Of a stretch of 64,000 bases of DNA, positions 59,401 through 64,000 are shown piece after piece. Made by a program: the position numbers and the translations under genes. The first letter of the stretch is position 1. Each line of letters begins with the position of its first letter. The notes below the pieces were generated by a model that saw only the letters and a list, made by a program, of their open reading frames with translations, did no database searches and was not told where the DNA came from. The DNA lies in contig NC_064042.1 in NCBI RefSeq assembly GCF_932526225.1, positions 9,992,040-10,056,039 on the forward strand, given 5' to 3'. This DNA is from Nematostella vectensis (Eukaryota > Cnidaria > Anthozoa > Actiniaria > Edwardsiidae).

Positions 59401-62400
59401 CATTCCGGACAGCATTCCGTGAATGGAAATATTGCCAGTTTGAGATAGATAAAATCCGCCAACTTGACTGGATGACCTGCCCAGCCTGTGACGACCTGCC
59501 ACATTCCATGCACGTTGATGGTAACATGAAGCTTTACCGGTTCGCATCTGCAGGAAAGTGAGTACTGTTTTGTGCAAAGCTCATTTACTTCATAATGTAC
59601 AACTTGATTCTATGTTTGTAAAACTTTTGAGTTCACAACATTTAAGTTAGTAAAGCAAAGGAGCTGGATTAGCTCAGATTAAAACATGGTAAGCTTAGAT
59701 TAAAATAACCAGCATAATAGTGCAAGTAGCTGGTTTCTGCTTTAAAGTTACTTTACTTTATAGTGGTAGTGGAGGTACTGTAGCTCTCATACAAGCTGTC
59801 CATGGCTGGACAGCTGTATATTGGTGCAGCTAACTACAGTTTTCATTTGGGCAAAGGTATCTGCTCTTCTGTTTACTGGTGGTTCTGCACTCAGTTATTG
59901 CCAATAAGACCGAAACAGCTGCCAGTTATGACAGCATACATGCTTCTTCACGGTTTTTTATAGCCACGGCCAAACGTTTATATCATTGTTGGTTTTTATG
60001 TGACGACACTGGTGGGCGTTCAACATGGAACTTTGGGTAACACTATATATTATGCTGACCTTACAACTTGGACCTTCTTGTAGACGTAAAGCAGACAGTT
60101 ACTACGGTGAAGCCTTCATTGCCAATAACGTAAAGGTCGATGCACACTTGCAAAATGTGTACCAGTGCCCCACGAAGAAGGTATATACAACAAACCTTAA
60201 CATTGGGGATGATCATTACAAGTGCAGTAATGGCGTTCTTGTTTCAGTTCATTGCTTTTCCTATAATCTTCGTTTGACTAAAGTACTATACTGGCTTGAC
60301 AGTGTTAAAGTGTTACTTTCAAATTGTTCTATTTCTGTTCTCCTGTACTCTCGAGACATTATGGTTGGATCCAGGATTTTACGGGAGTATTCCTTTTCTT
60401 CACTCTTTCCAACTCTAAATCGGAAAAACCGAAAACCGAAACCCGGCTCAAGGGCAAAACTCTTGCCTATCTCAAACAGAGGATAGTTGCTGCCCACTAC
60501 GCTATCTCCCAGGCGGCCTACAACATGTCGAAGATGACAGGTTTGTACTACAGTAGCGGCGTTTAAGGCTGTTTTACTTTTAATAGTTCATTCCTGGACT
60601 CCCTTTTACTCCTCTGGGTTGCATGTACAACACAGTAGCAGGAGCATGACAGCGAAGTTCAGGGACTAAACTACTTTATCAGCAGTAAAATATTTTGAGT
60701 GTATTTTATGAATGTCCCATGCTTTCAAACAAAGCTTAAAAGTGAATAGAAAGTTCTGTATTTTGTGTTTTTATGTTTTAGATAGTGGCAAGCAAAGAAG
60801 TAAACTGCGCAAAAAAATATCGCAAACAAAAACAGAGGCAGCTGTCCTGGTAGATGCTTGGGAGAAGCTTGACTGCAGGAAGATATCCATGAGCCAAATG
60901 GAGGTCGGCCAATTTCCGTGGTGCGGTAGGCATGAGGATGATTCAGCAAGTAAGATATATTCATACTGAGTTCATACAAGACGCGAAACGTTAGCCTTGC
61001 CCTATATAGACAAGTGGACGCAAGGAAATCCACATTGGATTTGAATAGGCTAATTTGCTTCTATTATTATCAAAACAAGTTTTATTTTTACACGATAATT
61101 AGATATGTTACGGCGCTAATGTGAACGCAGTGATAGGCATTTGATTTTTATTTTTGTTTCTGTTTTGTCTATTTCGTTTCTAGTTCCAGTGCGTACCAAG
61201 CGTCTTCTGGTAGACTTAGAGATGGAGAGGCGGCGGTATACCGAGGAAAGACATGTGGTGAAAAGGGAGATGCGCTCCTTTTTGCTTTACTACTGCAGAA
61301 ACTTGTTACCGTCGTTGGAGCTGCAAAAAGAAAAACTTGAAGACTTTCTTGCAGGTAATATCGCCTTTCCTGAATTGATTTTGTAATCCAAAAATGCTAC
61401 ATTGATAAGAAGTAATGATAAATGTTGAAAAATGTTTCCAATAGTGAAATTAAATATGCTTGTTTTCTTTTAACAGGTGACACAGGCAACCAGGTTTTGC
61501 CGATAGATATCACAACTGAGCCCCCACAACAGGTGATCAAGTTTAATCCAGCCAACAAAATGCATATGTAATGCAATATTAGCGCTAATTCGAATTCGAC
61601 GAGCAATTGAATATCAATATATCAATATATTTTTGTTATGTTGTAAATTCATTATTATACTATTCTTCATCGACAGAGACGACGTTACGAATCCAACTTC
61701 CTCAGAGAGGGTGTCCTCAGGGGAAAGCTGGCCCTGGTTCAACAAGGGATCGAATTTGCGATGCGGCAAATTTCGCCAGGGTTTTCTTCCTTTGCCCCTG
61801 TACTAAATGAAGACTTGGAGGAGTTCCGTGACACTCTGCAGACGCCTGATGAAGAAGAAAACGAGGAGGAAGAAGATGACGAAGAGGAGTCTGATGAGAG
61901 TAGCGATGACGAAGGAGACGACGCAATTCCGTCTACAGCCATACAGTCTAAAGACTTAGGCCAAGGCGTCCACGCCTGGTGTTTCCCTGAAACAATAAGT
62001 CAAGGAACATTCAACGGTAGAAACGGAAGCAGTGCATGCAGCGTAATTGCCTTGGTAATTGGCCATATTTTCTGGAGCAAATCTCTTTTGCTCCCGCGTC
62101 CGTCCGCTTTGCTCCCAGAAAGTAACGTTGCTGCAATGTGCGTAGGTATCGAGCAGGGAAACAGGATTTATGACCTGCAAAGGAGCAGCCTTCCCACGCG
62201 GTACCTCTCCATAGAGGAAGCCGCAGGCTATCTCGCACCATGGTTTGACTGCTCCATTCGTGAGACCTTACCCGTCCGCCTAGAAGATCCGCACGAGGAA
62301 ACAACAATCGTATATCAGTTACAAAATGCCGTTCCTCCTGTGGGGTCTTTCAATCTAGCTTGCCTTACGATAAGTTGTAGGTCTGCACTTTTCGTGATCA

Positions 62401-62570
62401 GCGGCACTCAAATTGCTTACTTTGATAGTCACTCGCATATGGCTAATCACGGCGCGCTAGTACTGTTATGTGCAACAGAAAACATGCGTACGTTTTGCGA
62501 GGCGTTATGGCGTTACGAGGGCTTTAACAAATCCACATATGGTAACTTATCTATGGTAGAATTCCATTAA
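56401..62570 (+). CDS. KDZ transposase-like cysteine-cluster protein fused to a C-terminal papain-like peptidase-like domain (13 exons)
   Basis: Exons: 56401-56419, 56546-56758, 57360-57419, 57803-58180, 58459-58563, 58927-59165, 59379-59557, 60084-60180, 60375-60540, 60782-60949, 61184-61354, 61477-61532, 61677-62570. All junctions are GT-AG and in phase, giving about 914 residues. The start MAPKSRGKRKK is basic. Exon 4 has a B-box-like cluster (CMLCINKM, CSDC, CSECDISVH); exons 5-7 add CPEC, CTSC and CPACDDL pairs, then HVDGNMKLYRF, which matches the KDZ-family segment holding the first catalytic Asp. Exon 8 (YYGEAFIANNVKVDAHLQNV) also fits. The catalytic core expected after this is almost absent: exon 9 begins DFTGVF and moves straight to a helical segment. 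After an acidic linker, residues encoded from about 61960 form a Cys/Asp/His domain (NGSSACSVIAL; YFDSHSH...HGA). KDZ transposases are known in metazoans and fungi. Exon 9's acceptor is my least certain junction. Confidence 0.75.
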
Positions 62571-63048
62571 ATTTGTAGCCGGGGTCACCTGCTGAATAGA
62601 CAAATTGTTAGTCGTCCCTAACTTTTACTCGCTAACATATGCGCACACGCAAATCTTCAGTGGAACATAGGGATGTGTGTCCTATCGCGATACAGAACGA
62701 GGACTCTTTACTTCGGGATATCATTTCTGTCCCAACGCAACGTTAGGTAAAAGTGATTGTATAGGCATGTAACTGTAACTGTAAAGTAGCACATTTATAT
62801 TAATCCGGCGAGGCTGGGATTATCAAACAGAGAGAACTTATAATTAAAAGTAGTGAAAAAATCAAATGTCGCCAGTGTAATGTCAATTTCACATTTTAAA
62901 CATTAATAAAAAAATAACTAGGGGTAGGTTGTAGGCTTAGAGATAGGCGATAAGGGGTAAGCTCCACCCCAGCCCCAGAGCGGACAAGCCCGTTCTCTTT
63001 CCTTGTTCGCCTATGCGTTCCAGCACCGATTCTGACAGAGGCGTTCAG
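62571..63048. other. 3' flank of the KDZ-like gene
   Basis: Includes an AATAAA at 62905-62910, a plausible polyadenylation signal about 335 bases after the stop. I see no other gene or repeat until the satellite at 63049. Confidence 0.5.
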
Positions 63049-63663
63049 TCATAGCCTTAGGTTCGTTAAGGTAGACCCCGATGAGAGTACCCCCCTCCCC
63101 CCGTGTTGAGTTTTACCCCCAAAAAAGTGAAAACTATAGGGATCTCTCATAGCCTTAGTTTCGTTGGGGTAGATACCGAGAAGAGTACACCCCGTTTTGA
63201 GTTTTACCCTCAAAAAGTTAAAAAAGGCCATAAGGATCCCTCATAGCATTAGTTTCGTTGGGGTAGATACACAGAAGAGTACACCCCGTTTTCAGTTTTA
63301 CCCCAAAAAAGTAAAAAAGGGTAAACTATAGTGGGGTCCCTCATAGCCTTAGTTTCGTTGGGGTAGACCCCGATGAGAGTACCCCCCCCCCCCCCGTGTT
63401 GAGTTTTACCCCCAAAAAAGTGAAAACTATAGGGATCCCTCATAGCCTTAGTTTCGTTGGGGTAGATACCGAGAAGAGTACACCCCGTTTTGAGTTTTAC
63501 CCTCAAAAAGTTAAAAAAAGGCCATAAGGATCCCTCATAGCATTAGTTTCGTTGGGGTAGAAACACAGAAGAGTACACCCCGTTTTCAGTTTTACCCCAA
63601 AAAAGTTAAAAAAGGGTAAACTATAGTGGGGTCCCTCATAGCCTTAGTTTCGTTGGGGTAGAC
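63049..63663. repeat. Higher-order satellite: three roughly 95-100-bp unit types in ABCABC order
   Basis: Each unit begins TCATAGCCTTAGTTTCGTTG (or ...AGCATTAG...) and contains GGGGTAGA, AGAGTAC(A/C)CCCC, (G/C)AGTTTTACCC and AAAA(A)GT. Type A has GACCCCGATGAGAGTACCCC with a C run, type B has GATACCGAGAAGAG and GGCCATAAGGATCC, and type C has CACAGAAGAG and GGGTAAACTATAGTGGGG. The order is A-B-C-A-B-C followed by a partial A, a higher-order period of about 290-300 bases. Confidence 0.9.
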
Positions 63664-64000
63664 CAATAGACCGGTTAGGGATTAGGGTTGGGCTTAGGGC
63701 AGGGTAGGGTAGGGTTACGGTAGGGTTAGGGTTGTAGGGTATGGGTATTGTTAGGGTTACGGTAGGGGTAGGGTAGGGTAAGGGTTGGGATTGGGGTTAG
63801 GGTAGGGTAGGGTTACGGTAGGGTTAGGGTTAGGGTTACGTTAGTGTTAGGGTAGGGTTAGGGTTGTAGGGTTAGGGTTGTAGGGTTAGGGTTGTAGGGT
63901 TAGGGTTAGGGTTGAGGCTGGGGTTAGGGTTAGGGTAGGGTTAGGGTAGGGTAAGGGTTTGGGTTGGGATTGGGGTTGGGGTTGGGGTTGGGGTTAGGGT
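63664..64000. repeat. Degenerate telomere-type (TTAGGG)n array
   Basis: Runs of TTAGGG are mixed with variants GGTAGGG, TTACGG, TTGTAGGG and TTGGGG up to the window edge. The G-rich strand runs toward the right, which is the orientation of a right-hand chromosome end. The degeneracy indicates subtelomeric or interstitial sequence rather than the terminal tract itself, unless perfect repeats begin after 64000. Confidence 0.85.

Noticed and set aside
60025-60486. 153-codon plus-strand frame as an exon of the KDZ-like gene
   Set aside because: Only part of this region (60084-60180) joins the neighbouring exons in phase. The rest contains intron-like sequence before the 60375 acceptor. I note that a different splicing here could restore some core residues.
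63049-63506. Minus-strand frames with repeated LGIYPNETKAMRDP sequence
   Set aside because: These are translations of the higher-order satellite and have no gene structure.

Overview
The window reads as eukaryotic nuclear DNA from an anthozoan cnidarian; a Nematostella-like sea anemone is my best guess. The basis is short GT-AG introns with consistent phases, many small fold-back (MITE-like) transposons carrying long G/C homopolymers, cnidarian-style KDZ-family and Frizzled-domain genes, and TTAGGG-like arrays at the right end. There are no bacterial operons, ribosome binding sites or CRISPR arrays, and I recognised no tRNA or rRNA. The species is an inference from style, not from a marker gene.

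Layout. (1) 1-4711, + strand: the 3' part of an unidentified basic, low-complexity nuclear-type gene whose last exon is followed by a near-identical tandem duplication (4048-6290 and 6298-8570) and an older, diverged third copy of the 3' flank (about 8600-9290). (2) 8.9-19.1 kb: gene-poor, with MITEs that have clear target-site duplications, a 48-bp minisatellite and AT-rich spacer. (3) 19218-24647, + strand: two long exons of a roughly 1750-residue disordered protein (unidentified) with a 33-bp coding minisatellite. (4) 27241-54738, - strand: a cluster of genes encoding two Frizzled-type cysteine-rich domains (FZ), one transmembrane helix and a 22-residue tail. Genes A (27241-31900) and B (33414-44469) are complete, each three exons and 377 residues with identical intron phases. 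Copy C (53574-54738) has only the FZ2 and TM exons, and D (about 52050-52565) is a set of broken remnants. C and D arose from a collinear block duplication of about 31.7-35.0 kb. (5) 35.4-43.8 kb (inside the large first intron of gene B) and 44.5-52.0 kb (between B and D): nested inverted-repeat elements, some with decayed coding sequence. (6) 56401-62570, + strand: a 13-exon gene joining a KDZ (Kyakuja-Dileera-Zisupton) transposase-like N-terminus, apparently without most of the catalytic core, to a C-terminal papain-like cysteine-peptidase-like domain. (7) 63049-64000: a three-type higher-order satellite followed by degenerate telomere-type repeats, suggesting a subtelomeric position.

The two most noteworthy systems are the two-CRD single-pass receptor family, whose domain content suggests Wnt-binding co-receptors or decoys (there is no seven-helix region and no Dishevelled-binding KTxxxW motif), and the KDZ-peptidase gene, which keeps an open, in-phase splice structure despite the missing core and so looks like a domesticated transposase derivative. 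Function is inferred throughout; no similarity search was possible.
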